A stretch of 28,855 nt of DNA, taken from Nitrososphaerota archaeon. GTDB lineage: Archaea; Thermoproteota; Nitrososphaeria; Nitrososphaerales; Nitrosopumilaceae. Positions within the stretch are counted from its first letter, which is position 1, and each line of letters opens with the position of its first letter. The stretch is from positions 1 through 28,855 of the forward strand of contig VHBM01000005.1 in the NCBI GenBank assembly GCA_016871975.1, in the 5' to 3' direction. The notes below the pieces were generated by a model. It was not told the origin of the DNA and made no database searches. It was given only the letters and a program-made list of their open reading frames with translations. Positions 15,534 to 23,889 of this stretch are shown one piece after another. A program made the position numbers and the translations under genes.

Positions 15534-16127
15534 TTATTGTGTTTGTTTTAGGATATATTTTCCTAAAATATCGGTTTCAATATTAATTTTGTCTCCTACT
15601 CTTTTGGTATGAAAGTTAGTAACTTGCATGGTGTGTGGAATTAAACAAACTGATATGCGATTTTTTATTGCATCAACTACTGTAAGACTGATCCCATCAA
15701 CTGCTATAGAGCCCTTCTCCACAACATATCGCGCAAGCTGTTTTGGGACATCAAACCAGATTTTAACTTCTTTTGGTTTTTTTTCTATTTTTTTTATTAT
15801 TCCAACGCCGTCAATATGTCCTAATACAAAGTGTCCTTCCATTCTATCGCCAGCCTTTATGCTACGCTCAATGTTTACTATGCTTCCTGTCTTTAGATTT
15901 CCAAGTGAGGTTTTTTTGGTTGTCTCTTCGATCATCTCAAAATTGCATTTATTTTTTGAAATCTTAACTGCAGTAAGACAAACTCCATTGATTGCTACGC
16001 TTTGCCCAATCTCAAGATTTGCAGCTTGTCTTCCTAGATCAACTGTCATTTTAACTGCGCTACGATTTTTTGGATTTTTTTCAATCTTTTCTATAATGCC
16101 AGTTCCTTCTACGATGCCTGTGAACAT
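15534..16127 (-). CDS. ribE: Riboflavin synthase, bacterial-type (duplicated lumazine-binding domains)
   Basis: Dismutates two lumazines to riboflavin and the pyrimidine precursor. The protein consists of two similar beta-barrel halves: MFTGIVEGTGIIEKIE with VAINGVCLTAV (about 1-95) and GHFVLGHIDGVGIIKKIE with IAVDGISLTVV (about 98-190), followed by a short C-terminal helix that drives trimerisation. This is the form known from bacteria and eukaryotes, not the lumazine-synthase-like RibC typical of methanogens. The second in-frame ATG (16127) gives the classic MFTGIV start; ATG 16133 adds two residues. It is the first gene of the operon. Confidence 0.95.
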   Translation of the reverse strand: MFTGIVEGTGIIEKIEKNPKNRSAVKMTVDLGRQAANLEIGQSVAINGVCLTAVKISKNKCNFEMIEETTKKTSLGNLKTGSIVNIERSIKAGDRMEGHFVLGHIDGVGIIKKIEKKPKEVKIWFDVPKQLARYVVEKGSIAVDGISLTVVDAIKNRISVCLIPHTMQVTNFHTKRVGDKINIETDILGKYILKQTQ

Positions 16128-16151
16128 ATTCATGTGATGATTGCTTTGGTG

Positions 16152-16159
16152 TATAAAAT
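16152..16159 (-). promoter_or_regulatory. TATA-box-like element of the riboflavin operon
   Basis: Read on the minus strand, ATTTTATA lies about 19-32 bases before the two candidate ATG codons of riboflavin synthase. This is the spacing expected for a leaderless or nearly leaderless archaeal transcript. It is the only clear TATA-like element in the gap between the CitE-like gene and the operon. Confidence 0.5.
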
Positions 16160-16185
16160 GTTGGCTAGCAGAGCCTACACATGAA

Positions 16186-17049
16186 TTAATCTATTCTTTT
16201 TGCTGCTTGTAAAAGCGCCTTTGCTCGTTTGTAATGTACTTCATCAATCATTTTTCCCTCAATGACTGTTGCGCCACGTCCAGTCTTTGTTGCTTCCAGA
16301 TATTTTTTGTAGACTTTGTCTGCCCATTCTATTTCTGCATTATTTGGGTAAAACACTTGATGTGTGATTTGTATTTGGTCAGGATGAATAATGCTTTTTC
16401 CTGAATATCCAAGATTTTTTCCGGTGATGCAGTCTTCTCGCAGACCATTTACATCTTTAAGATCTTGCCATATTGCATCAATTGCATATGTTCCTGCAGC
16501 CTTGGCATCAAGTGGAACTTTTGCCCTAGCATATTTTGCGCCTTCTGCTTGTTTTGTATATTCTATTCCCATATCATTTAGTAGATCAAATACGCCAAAA
16601 ACCAAGGCGGCGGTGCGCTTTGTAGCTGATGCTATTGCATATGCATTGACTACACCCTCTGCTGATTCTATTGATGGCATTAGATCAATTGGTTTTAGTT
16701 TTTGCTTTTTCTCAAGCGATGAGAGGGTTTTTTCGATTTTTTTTAGCTCACTTGCATTGTTTACTTTGGGAATGACAATGCCGTCAATGCCTTTTGTGGT
16801 GATTTCTTTAAGATCGTCTGCGATTTTGCCAGAGGAAGGCGAGTTTATTCGTACATAAACGTCAGGTGTGTATTCTGAGCGTCTTTTTAGTGTCTCTTTG
16901 ACTAGGTGGCGGGCGTTTTTCTTTTCGTTATCAGGTATAGAGTCTTCTAGATCAAAGCAGACAATGTCTGCAGATAATGTTTTTGCTTTTTCTAAAAAGC
17001 GTGAGTTGTTTCCTGGAACAAAGAGGAGGCTGCGTACAAGCCTTGCCAT
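16186..17049 (-). CDS. HpcH/HpaI aldolase / citrate lyase beta-like protein
   Basis: A 287-residue TIM-barrel lyase of the CitE/malyl-CoA lyase family, which cleaves or forms C-C bonds with CoA-thioester substrates using magnesium. Motifs are RSLLFVPGNNSRFLEKA at the N-terminus, DIVCFDLEDSIP (metal ligands), VYVRINSP, DLMPSIESAEGVV and the C-terminal GYSGKSIIHPDQI. CitE partners CitD and CitF are not present, so it is more likely a stand-alone malyl- or citramalyl-CoA lyase or thioesterase. It starts seven bases after the MDR oxidoreductase ends, so the two are probably co-transcribed; the substrate is not determined by the sequence. Confidence 0.88.
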   Translation of the reverse strand: MARLVRSLLFVPGNNSRFLEKAKTLSADIVCFDLEDSIPDNEKKNARHLVKETLKRRSEYTPDVYVRINSPSSGKIADDLKEITTKGIDGIVIPKVNNASELKKIEKTLSSLEKKQKLKPIDLMPSIESAEGVVNAYAIASATKRTAALVFGVFDLLNDMGIEYTKQAEGAKYARAKVPLDAKAAGTYAIDAIWQDLKDVNGLREDCITGKNLGYSGKSIIHPDQIQITHQVFYPNNAEIEWADKVYKKYLEATKTGRGATVIEGKMIDEVHYKRAKALLQAAKRID

Positions 17050-17056
17050 GAAAAAT

Positions 17057-18136
17057 TTATGCGCCTTCTGGTTTCAGTAAGATTTTTCCAAAGAGGCCTT
17101 TTCCAGTTAACATCTTTGTGTGGGCCTCTGCAGCGTTTTCAAAGGAATGAATTGAATCAATTGCTGCCTTTATCTTTCCTTGTCCCATCCAAAATAATCC
17201 CTGCTCTAGCTCTGCACGGGTTCCCTGAGTTGAGCCTAGGATGTTAGTTCCTTTGAAAAATATGTGTCTGAGATCAGTTTGTGCGTCATAACCAGTAGTT
17301 GCGCCACATGATACTAGTGTTGCACCATATTTTAGAAGCGTAAGCTGTTTGTTCCAGTGTGTCTGGCCTATATGATCAAATGAAACATCGATTCCAGGCG
17401 AAACGCCGAATTTTTTCGAAATTTCTTTTGTTATGTTTCTGACTTCTTTATCCCAATCTTCTTTTCTGTGATCAACTGCATAGTCAGCACCAAGTTCCTT
17501 ACATTTGTCAAGCTTGTCTGGGCTTGCTGTTGCAATGACTGTACAGCCATACAGCTTGGCAATTTGTATGCCAAAGCTTCCTACTCCAGAACCACCACCC
17601 ATAACCAAAACTGTCTGACCTGGTCTGATCTTTGCTCGTCCAACCAACATATGCCAAGAAGTAAGCAATGTCATTGAAGCAGCTGCTGCTTCCTCATAGC
17701 TGACATTTTGTGGAATCTTTAGAACATTTACCTCAGGCAAATGTGTAAGCTCAGAGTATGCACCCCATAGAGGGCCAGTTTGAAATCCCCAAATTGTTCG
17801 GTTATTACAATCATATTCACGACCATCGGTACATGCACTACAAACTCTACATGACATATTGGAATGTGATACTACTCTGTCTCCAACCTTGAGAGTCTTT
17901 ACATCCTCACCTACTGCTACTACCTCACCAGCTGCATCAGATCCAGATACGTGTGGCAATGGAACAGCTACAGGCTGGCCGCGCATTCCCCAGATATCAT
18001 TATAGTTTAAAGCTGCTGCCTTGACCTTGAATACTACTTCATTTGGTTTTGGTTTTGGTTCAGGAATATCTTTTACTTTTAAAATTTTTTTGTAATCATC
18101 ATTTGGCGCATATTCTTCATAAACTACAGCTTTCAT
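17057..18136 (-). CDS. Zinc-type MDR oxidoreductase without catalytic zinc site
   Basis: A 359-residue medium-chain dehydrogenase/reductase. The N-terminal GroES-like domain keeps the structural zinc cysteines C96, C99, C102 and C110. The catalytic-zinc Cys is replaced in ALNYNDIWG, where alcohol dehydrogenases have a CxxD/CGSD motif. The NAD(P)-binding fold starts at VLVMGGGSGVGSFG (177-190). This combination is typical of quinone- or enoyl-thioester-reductase-like members rather than alcohol dehydrogenases. Acryloyl-CoA or crotonyl-CoA type reduction in the 3-hydroxypropionate/4-hydroxybutyrate carbon cycle is a reasonable guess in this group, but unproven. Confidence 0.85.
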   Translation of the reverse strand: MKAVVYEEYAPNDDYKKILKVKDIPEPKPKPNEVVFKVKAAALNYNDIWGMRGQPVAVPLPHVSGSDAAGEVVAVGEDVKTLKVGDRVVSHSNMSCRVCSACTDGREYDCNNRTIWGFQTGPLWGAYSELTHLPEVNVLKIPQNVSYEEAAAASMTLLTSWHMLVGRAKIRPGQTVLVMGGGSGVGSFGIQIAKLYGCTVIATASPDKLDKCKELGADYAVDHRKEDWDKEVRNITKEISKKFGVSPGIDVSFDHIGQTHWNKQLTLLKYGATLVSCGATTGYDAQTDLRHIFFKGTNILGSTQGTRAELEQGLFWMGQGKIKAAIDSIHSFENAAEAHTKMLTGKGLFGKILLKPEGA

Positions 18137-18176
18137 TGAGTAAAACCCCTGTTTCCCCTAATTATATTTTCTTAGA

Positions 18177-18461
18177 TCATCTTCGATTTATCTTAAAATC
18201 GCGTTTTGGTTGTTGGATTGATAAAAGAATTTGTTTTAGCTGGTCGTCAGTTATCTGAGACTGTACTTTTCCCTGTGATGCCATGCTTATCAAATAGTTT
18301 TCAACCAAGTTTGCAAGCTCTGGCTTGACTAGCTTGACATTGTTTAGACGCAGTCTTGCGTCAGAAGACAGGATTTGTTTTAGAATTATTTCTTTTTGTG
18401 CAGCTATTTGTGCTTCACGTAGTTCATTATCATCTGTTTCGCCAGATTCATGATGACTCAT
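18177..18461 (-). CDS. PDCD5-family DNA-binding protein
   Basis: A 94-residue helical protein of the PDCD5/TFAR19 family, found in archaea and eukaryotes. The core triple-helix bundle includes QKEIILKQILSSDARLRLNN, VKLVKPELANLVENYLI and ITDDQLKQILLSIQ, with a basic C-terminal tail (KRDFKINRR). Archaeal members are annotated as DNA-binding on the basis of one crystal structure family; the cellular role is unclear. It starts nine bases after S19e ends, a very common archaeal gene pair. Confidence 0.92.
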   Translation of the reverse strand: MSHHESGETDDNELREAQIAAQKEIILKQILSSDARLRLNNVKLVKPELANLVENYLISMASQGKVQSQITDDQLKQILLSIQQPKRDFKINRR

Positions 18462-18470
18462 GATATCACA

Positions 18471-18923
18471 TTATGAGTAAACTTTCAAGTGTGGAGTTTT
18501 GACAGCAAGTTCGTTTAAAATTTCAGTTGCTAGCTTGTCTAGCTTTTGCATTCCCTGTCGTGATATGACACGGCCCTTTTTTTCAACCTTTTCTATGTAT
18601 CCTAATTTTTCTAATTGATGAATTGCAGTACGTATGATTGCACCGCCTGCCAGTCTGTGGTGGGCCCCACCATATCCAACTGCTTTACTTCCACCATACA
18701 TGCTACGTAAATCGGTGATGCCTATTGGACCATGAAGATAGATTTTCCGTAGTATAGATGCACATCTTGTGTACCACCAGTCATTATTTTGAGGAGGTCT
18801 TTCTTTGTGTGAACCTGTTTTTACATATGGCAGCCAGCTAGGTGAGTGAATGTCTTCTTTTTTTAGAATCTCTGTTAATTTTTCGATCAGTAAATCTGCT
18901 GGAACGTCGTATACTTTTGCCAT
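18471..18923 (-). CDS. rps19e: 30S ribosomal protein S19e
   Basis: Small-subunit protein shared with eukaryotes, important for 3'-end maturation of small-subunit RNA. The 150 residues have the diagnostic WWYTRCASILRKIYLHGPIG, the GGSKAVGYGGAHHRLAGG loop and the QLEKLGYIEK winged-helix segment. The length is normal. It follows the RNase P gene by 31 bases and precedes the PDCD5 gene. Confidence 0.97.
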   Translation of the reverse strand: MAKVYDVPADLLIEKLTEILKKEDIHSPSWLPYVKTGSHKERPPQNNDWWYTRCASILRKIYLHGPIGITDLRSMYGGSKAVGYGGAHHRLAGGAIIRTAIHQLEKLGYIEKVEKKGRVISRQGMQKLDKLATEILNELAVKTPHLKVYS

Positions 18924-18954
18924 GGAAAGTCAAACTCGTTACTGGTCTTATAAA

Positions 18955-19257
18955 TCATTGAGCTATTACTTTACGATAAGTGTGACTGCAAAAATTGCAA
19001 GTAGTTCGGATCGATTTTAGTGATGAGCGACCTATCCGTGTTCGCGAGTTTACACCTGGTGCGATAAAGCTTTTACATTTTTTGCAAAACATCATTCTAA
19101 ATTCATAAGGCATTTGAATTCTATAGTGTGTACTAATTTTTTTTGCATGCATTGCTTGTTTTTGTGAAAGTTCTGGATTTGATTTTGCATTGCTTAATGC
19201 ATTTTTGATTAAAATTTCCATTCGCTCAAGTGCAATCTCTTTTCTTGCTTGTTTCAT
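18955..19257 (-). CDS. rnp4: Ribonuclease P protein component 4 (Rpp21 homologue)
   Basis: Protein subunit of archaeal RNase P, which trims tRNA 5' leaders; it pairs with Rpp29 on the specificity domain of the RNA. The 100 residues contain two N-terminal helices (KEIALERMEILIKNALSNA) and a zinc ribbon with C58, C61, C87 and C90 (FCKKCKSFIAPG, TTCNFCSHTYRK). The Arg-rich stretch NSRTRIGRSSLKSIR lies between the two Cys pairs as in the family. It lies directly downstream of the tRNA gene on the same strand (47 bases). Confidence 0.94.
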   Translation of the reverse strand: MKQARKEIALERMEILIKNALSNAKSNPELSQKQAMHAKKISTHYRIQMPYEFRMMFCKKCKSFIAPGVNSRTRIGRSSLKSIRTTCNFCSHTYRKVIAQ

Positions 19258-19303
19258 ACAAAGACAATGTTGTACCGATTTTAAAAATTATGACAATAAG
19301 AGA

Positions 19304-19376
19304 TGCGGTCGCCGGGATTTGAACCCGGGTAACGGGCTTGGAAGGCCAGCGTACTACCAGGCTATACTACAACCGC
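19304..19376 (-). tRNA. tRNA-Gly (anticodon UCC)
   Basis: The minus strand folds as a cloverleaf. The acceptor stem GCGGTTG pairs with CGACCGC (one G-U). The D arm is GTAT/GTAC with GG in the loop, the anticodon loop is CTTCCAA with TCC at 34-36, and the T arm is CCGGG TTCAAAT CCCGG. The discriminator base is A and no CCA is encoded. The variable loop is short (four bases) and the anticodon stem has one T-C mismatch at 28-42. No intron is present. Confidence 0.93.
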
Positions 19377-19398
19377 CTAAATGAGCAGGCTTTACGGC

Positions 19399-20067
19399 CT
19401 ACATAAAAATTGTTTTTTCATACTCGTAAAGAATTCTGCCAATCACAACATGTGATTCAAGAGGATTTTCATTGATTTTGATCAGATCAGTAATTCTTTT
19501 TTTAATCGAGTTTGAGAAATGTCCTTTCTGAAAACCTCCAATAATTATGCATGATTTGTCGCCTAGCTTTTTTGCAACGCTTTCATATGTGCCTAATGTC
19601 CCCTCCGTTGATAGCCCAATTACTTGTTCTGGCTTTATTGTGTCTAGTAATTGATCAAAATTCATCTCTTTTAACTCAAACAGTGTCTTATCATCAGCCT
19701 TTACAGTATTGTCTTTGAATAGCTGCTCGATTACTCCTGCAAACCTATGGTAAGATTTTGGAATGCGGACCTCTTTTCCTAAAACTATTACATTGTCGTT
19801 TATGGTATGAATGTATATTCTGATCTTGTTGCCAAGATAAAGCGGAGTTGAGCATGCAGCAAGTAAGGAGATGTGTACTAGATCTGGTCTGCCCCTTTTG
19901 AGTTCATTTTTTATTCCTTTCATGGCAGCAAAGTGCCACGAGTTGTCAAGTAGGATCTCAGATGGCTTTTTACCAACTTTTTTACAATGTGATACTATAG
20001 AGTTGTGAGCTTGGAGTTCTTTTGGAACAAGCTCAAGTGAAGACTCGGCAAGTATTAGTGAGAGCAT
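19399..20067 (-). CDS. nep1: rRNA small-subunit pseudouridine methyltransferase Nep1
   Basis: SPOUT-family N1-methyltransferase that acts on a pseudouridine near helix 35 of 16S rRNA, homologous to eukaryotic Emg1. The 222 residues carry the N-terminal LILAESSLELVPKEL, the RGRPDLVHISLLAACSTPL motif, IYIHTINDNVI and, in the C-terminal knot, IIGGFQKGHFS (SAM binding) and VVIGRILYEYEKT. The length is typical. It starts three bases after the glycoside-hydrolase-like gene stops, so the two share a transcript despite unrelated roles. Confidence 0.96.
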   Translation of the reverse strand: MLSLILAESSLELVPKELQAHNSIVSHCKKVGKKPSEILLDNSWHFAAMKGIKNELKRGRPDLVHISLLAACSTPLYLGNKIRIYIHTINDNVIVLGKEVRIPKSYHRFAGVIEQLFKDNTVKADDKTLFELKEMNFDQLLDTIKPEQVIGLSTEGTLGTYESVAKKLGDKSCIIIGGFQKGHFSNSIKKRITDLIKINENPLESHVVIGRILYEYEKTIFM

Positions 20068-20070
20068 AAA

Positions 20071-21192
20071 TTATTGTTGTATTTGTTTTTTGAATTCTGA
20101 CCAGCCAGGCTTTGGTGTTCCATTAACATCGACTAGTCCTGCATTGCACAAGTAATATCCAAGCCGCTCTATCACAAACTCGCTGCTTCCCATGCCAGAG
20201 CCACCGCCAACAGTAATTTGTGATTCAATACTTTCTTGCTGGTCTGGAAAACATGTTCCTTCTGGTCTGTCATATTGTCTGTACCATGTAAAGAATTCAA
20301 TTTTTGACTTGTTTTTCCTATAGAAATCATATGCGATTTTTAAAAATTCTGTCTGATCATTTTCATTCCCATTAACAAAATCAGATGTACTCCAGCTTAT
20401 CTCAAATAAGGCGACTTTTTTGTCAGGAACCAAATCAAATATTTTTTCCAGATCAGTTTGTGCCTCGTATGGCGTTTTTGATATCTCATTTAGGCTGTCT
20501 ACTGGAAAGTATGAAAAGGCAACAAAATCGCCCATGCCAAGCTCACTTACTAGACTTTCTAGATTCTTGTTAAATACAGCATGTAGCGCAAATGAGCTTC
20601 CAATTTTTACGTTAGGATGTTTTTGCTTGATTTTTTCATATACGATATCAAAAAAGTGCTTATAGTTTTCAACTCCGCCCTCGTTGTATCTAAAGTGCTC
20701 CTCTATTTCTGCACCAATTATGACAGTATCAATTATGTTGTATCTTGATAGTACAACATCAAGAACTCGTACAGTATTGTCTGCAAGGCTTTCTGTTAGT
20801 GCCTGTCGTCCCATCCAGTCAGGGAAGGGTCCAAGTGCAGGTCCATTTACTACAGAAAAAAATAGCGTTACCTGCATGTTATTTTTTTTACTAAAGCTCA
20901 TCAAGACATCAGATTCTTTGAAATTGAACTTGTCCTTTTCTGGCTCCAAAATATTCCAAAACATGTAGAGATTGTTTCTTCCAACTCCAGTTGTTGCTGC
21001 TTGCTCATAGACGCGGTTTAGCTCTTCAAGTGTAGTTGCAGCTGCTGGTGTATTTACAACAAGGCCAAGATTTTGATTTGTAGTTAATGGAACTGTATCG
21101 TCATTTTCAAAATCAATTGTTAAAACTACAGTAATTGCTATGACAGCTGCGGCTGCTATTGCTCCTACTCCACCAACTAGTTTTTTGTTCAA
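20071..21192 (-). CDS. Membrane-anchored glycoside-hydrolase-like TIM-barrel protein
   Basis: The 373 residues begin with a signal anchor (GGVGAIAAAAVIAITVVLTI, about 7-26) with no Cys lipobox, so the body faces outside. The rest resembles clan-A glycoside hydrolases: an early FWNILEPEKDKFNF segment, an acid/base-like Glu in VIIGAEIEEHFRYN (E162, E164, E165) and a nucleophile-like Glu in ALFEISWSTS (E264), at the ends of presumed strands 4 and 7. The family (GH10/17/53-like) cannot be fixed. A sugar-processing role at the cell surface is inference. It starts 42 bases after nrdJ ends. Confidence 0.7.
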   Translation of the reverse strand: MNKKLVGGVGAIAAAAVIAITVVLTIDFENDDTVPLTTNQNLGLVVNTPAAATTLEELNRVYEQAATTGVGRNNLYMFWNILEPEKDKFNFKESDVLMSFSKKNNMQVTLFFSVVNGPALGPFPDWMGRQALTESLADNTVRVLDVVLSRYNIIDTVIIGAEIEEHFRYNEGGVENYKHFFDIVYEKIKQKHPNVKIGSSFALHAVFNKNLESLVSELGMGDFVAFSYFPVDSLNEISKTPYEAQTDLEKIFDLVPDKKVALFEISWSTSDFVNGNENDQTEFLKIAYDFYRKNKSKIEFFTWYRQYDRPEGTCFPDQQESIESQITVGGGSGMGSSEFVIERLGYYLCNAGLVDVNGTPKPGWSEFKKQIQQ

Positions 21193-21234
21193 TGATGTTG
21201 GCAGAAGAAAAGGTAGTAAAAAAGTTGTGATGGA

Positions 21235-23889
21235 CTAGCCAGAAGTACAGCCGCTAAAGCCGCATTCTATGCATATAGTGCATCCTTCAACAAAGACAAG
21301 ATTGTTTTTGCATGTAGGACATAGATTCTCTTCTTTTGTTTCTTCGATTACGCTGCTTTGCTTTGGTGTTTCTTCTGGAGTCTTTAGTCGTAGTGCATTA
21401 TCAACTTGGGTTCGGATGTACGAGTTCTTGATGTTGTGTGCGATATAGTCTGTAACAAAGTTGCTTGGTCTTACCTCAAAGTTTTTTTCTGCATTTTCAC
21501 TTGTCATGTGAAGTACCTGCTGGTGTCGTGAGCCATCACGGTATACTGTGATGCCTTTTAGCGCCATTTCGTGTGCCAAAAGATATGCTGCCTTGACGTC
21601 GTCTGCTGAAACATCGTGTGGCATGTTAATTGTTTTTGCAATTGCGTTGCCAATCCAGAGCTGCCATACAGATTGCGCCATTAGGTGGTCTGCCCAGTGA
21701 ATGTCCATTGCTGTAACAAAGACTCTTTGCATCCATTCAGGGATTTCTGGGATTCCTCTAAGAGAGCCATAATTGTCTGCAATTTTTGCAAGGATTTCTT
21801 CGCTATACATGCCATTATCCTTGAGGACTTGCTCAAAGATTTTGTTTGTGTAAAAGAATCTTCCAACAGTTACCCGCTTTTCAAAAACAAGTGCAAATGT
21901 TGGCTCCATTCCATTTGAACAGTCTGCTATCATAGATAGAGTGCCTGTTGGGGCAACAGTTGTTGTAAGGACATTTCTAATTCCATGTCTTTTTATTTTT
22001 GAGATTAGCGCATCCCAGTCATGGCAGTGTTCTTCTTTTGATTTTTCATACAATCCTGCAATAGGAACTTTTCCTTCTGGATATTCTGTTTTTGGACATA
22101 ATGGGAATCCGCCTCTTGATTTTGCCAAGGCAACGCTTTCTTCCATGGAATAGTATGAAAGTGCCTCAGCTAGCTTTGATTGGAATTCATATCCTTCTTT
22201 TGAGTTGTATGGAATTCTAAGCTTGTAGAGTAGATCTGCAACTCCCATGACACCTAGTCCAATTCGTCGCGAATCTTTTGATGCAACATCGATTTCTGGG
22301 ACAGGGTAATGATTCATGTCAATTACGTTGTCAAGAAATCTTGTAGTTTTTCTGATAGTCTCTTCATATCGTTGCCAGTCAAACTCATGCTGTCCATCTG
22401 CTTTTCGTTTTACAAGATTTGCAAGATTGATAGAGCCAAGGTTGCATGACTCGTATGGATAGAGACTCTGCTCCCCACATGGGTTTGTGGCACGCAGTGG
22501 CATACCCCTTGCCTTTGCAAATACATTGTATTTGTTGATCAGATCAAAAAAGATCAGGCCTGGTTCTGCACTCTTCCATGCTGACAGTGCTATCAGATCA
22601 ATTAGCTGATGTGAATTAATTTCACGGACAGGTGACTTGTCGCGAGGATTGCGTAACATGTATTTGCCGTCTTCGGTGTTTACGAGCGCATTCCAAAAGT
22701 CCTCCCATATTCCAACGCTTACGTTAAAGTTTTCCAAGATGCCAGCCTGTGTCTTGTTTGTGACAAATTTTTCAATGTCTGGATGCCATGCCTCCAAGAT
22801 TCCCATGTTTGCACCTCGACGTTTGCCTCCCTGCTTTACAACTTCGGTGACTGTGTTTATGATATTCATAAAGGAGACAGGTCCTGAAGCGACGCCAGAC
22901 GTTGATGCTACAATGTCTCCTTCCTGGCGCAGATCAGAGTAGTTTATTCCAACTCCACCGCCTGACTTGAAGATTAGTGCTGCATCTGACGTTGATTTCA
23001 TGATTCTTTCCATGTCATCTTGCATGTCAAGAACAAAGCAGGCAGATAACTGGCCTAGACGGCCGCCTGCATTCATCATAGTTGGCGAGTTTGGAAGGAA
23101 GTCTTGTGCTGTCATCAGTTCCATGTATTCTCTTATCTTGTCAGCATAGTCATCAAGCTTCTTTGATGCGATCATTGTCAAGAGCTCTTTGAAGCTTAGC
23201 TTCATCTGGCCTTTCTTTGCAAGACTGATGTAGTGATTTATCAGTCCTCTAAAGTGCCACTTGTTTAGATAATATTCGCCGATCTTGAATTTATAATCAA
23301 AGTCGCCAAGTTTTTCAAGATACTTTCTTGCTTCTTCTATATCCTGCTTTATGTTGCCTTCAACTGAAAAGACCTTGCTATCATACAGGACATCTCCTAT
23401 CCCTACTAAGATTGCAACCCGCTCAAACATGGCTTCTGGGCTTTCAGTGATTTCGTTTTTGTTATTTCGCATAAGGTATCTTGATGCCAGTACTCTCAAA
23501 CAATTGAGATCAAACTTTTTTGCTACAGGATCAAGAGACTTGGTGTTTAGTACCTTCATTTTGTCGTCTCTTAGTTTGCGTCGCTCATGTCTATACAGAA
23601 TGTAGGCTTTGGCTATTTCGCTATAACCTCGTTCAATTAGCGTAGATTCTACTATATCTTGAATATCTTCAACGCTTGGTGTGTTTGATGCAGAAAAGCC
23701 CTGCTCTAGTAGTTTTTTCAAAACACCATCTGTTAATTCTTCTGCTAAACCACGGTTTGCTTCGCCCGTAGTAGCTCCAATCGCCTTGTATATGGCGTTT
23801 GTAATTTTGTCTTTGTTGAAATTCATCGTTTTTCCATTTCGTTTGCGAATTTCAACGATCGAGTCTTCTATTTGAGAAAAATCTGCCAT
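21235..23889 (-). CDS. nrdJ: Class II (adenosylcobalamin-dependent) ribonucleoside-diphosphate reductase
   Basis: Reduces ribonucleotides to deoxyribonucleotides with a B12-generated thiyl radical. The 884 residues have an N-terminal ATP-cone (about 11-102: VEIRKRNGKTMNFNKDKI) for allosteric control. In the barrel are the redox Cys C284 (LSACFVL), the NPCGEQ motif (469-474, with C471 and E473) and C482, then VAPTGTLS. A C-terminal zinc ribbon (CPTC, CTICIECGF) ends with a CxxC-like redox tail. No NrdB-type radical subunit is nearby, consistent with class II. A GGGAG sequence lies about eight bases before the ATG. The likely regulator gene is immediately upstream. Confidence 0.95.
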   Translation of the reverse strand: MADFSQIEDSIVEIRKRNGKTMNFNKDKITNAIYKAIGATTGEANRGLAEELTDGVLKKLLEQGFSASNTPSVEDIQDIVESTLIERGYSEIAKAYILYRHERRKLRDDKMKVLNTKSLDPVAKKFDLNCLRVLASRYLMRNNKNEITESPEAMFERVAILVGIGDVLYDSKVFSVEGNIKQDIEEARKYLEKLGDFDYKFKIGEYYLNKWHFRGLINHYISLAKKGQMKLSFKELLTMIASKKLDDYADKIREYMELMTAQDFLPNSPTMMNAGGRLGQLSACFVLDMQDDMERIMKSTSDAALIFKSGGGVGINYSDLRQEGDIVASTSGVASGPVSFMNIINTVTEVVKQGGKRRGANMGILEAWHPDIEKFVTNKTQAGILENFNVSVGIWEDFWNALVNTEDGKYMLRNPRDKSPVREINSHQLIDLIALSAWKSAEPGLIFFDLINKYNVFAKARGMPLRATNPCGEQSLYPYESCNLGSINLANLVKRKADGQHEFDWQRYEETIRKTTRFLDNVIDMNHYPVPEIDVASKDSRRIGLGVMGVADLLYKLRIPYNSKEGYEFQSKLAEALSYYSMEESVALAKSRGGFPLCPKTEYPEGKVPIAGLYEKSKEEHCHDWDALISKIKRHGIRNVLTTTVAPTGTLSMIADCSNGMEPTFALVFEKRVTVGRFFYTNKIFEQVLKDNGMYSEEILAKIADNYGSLRGIPEIPEWMQRVFVTAMDIHWADHLMAQSVWQLWIGNAIAKTINMPHDVSADDVKAAYLLAHEMALKGITVYRDGSRHQQVLHMTSENAEKNFEVRPSNFVTDYIAHNIKNSYIRTQVDNALRLKTPEETPKQSSVIEETKEENLCPTCKNNLVFVEGCTICIECGFSGCTSG

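Noticed and set aside
15628..16137. Long open frame (169 codons) on the plus strand
   Set aside because: It is antisense to riboflavin synthase, whose motifs are unmistakable; the translation is rich in Ser, Phe and Ile without any domain.
16391..16858. 155-codon open frame on the plus strand
   Set aside because: Antisense to the CitE-like lyase; no recognisable motif and shadow-type composition.
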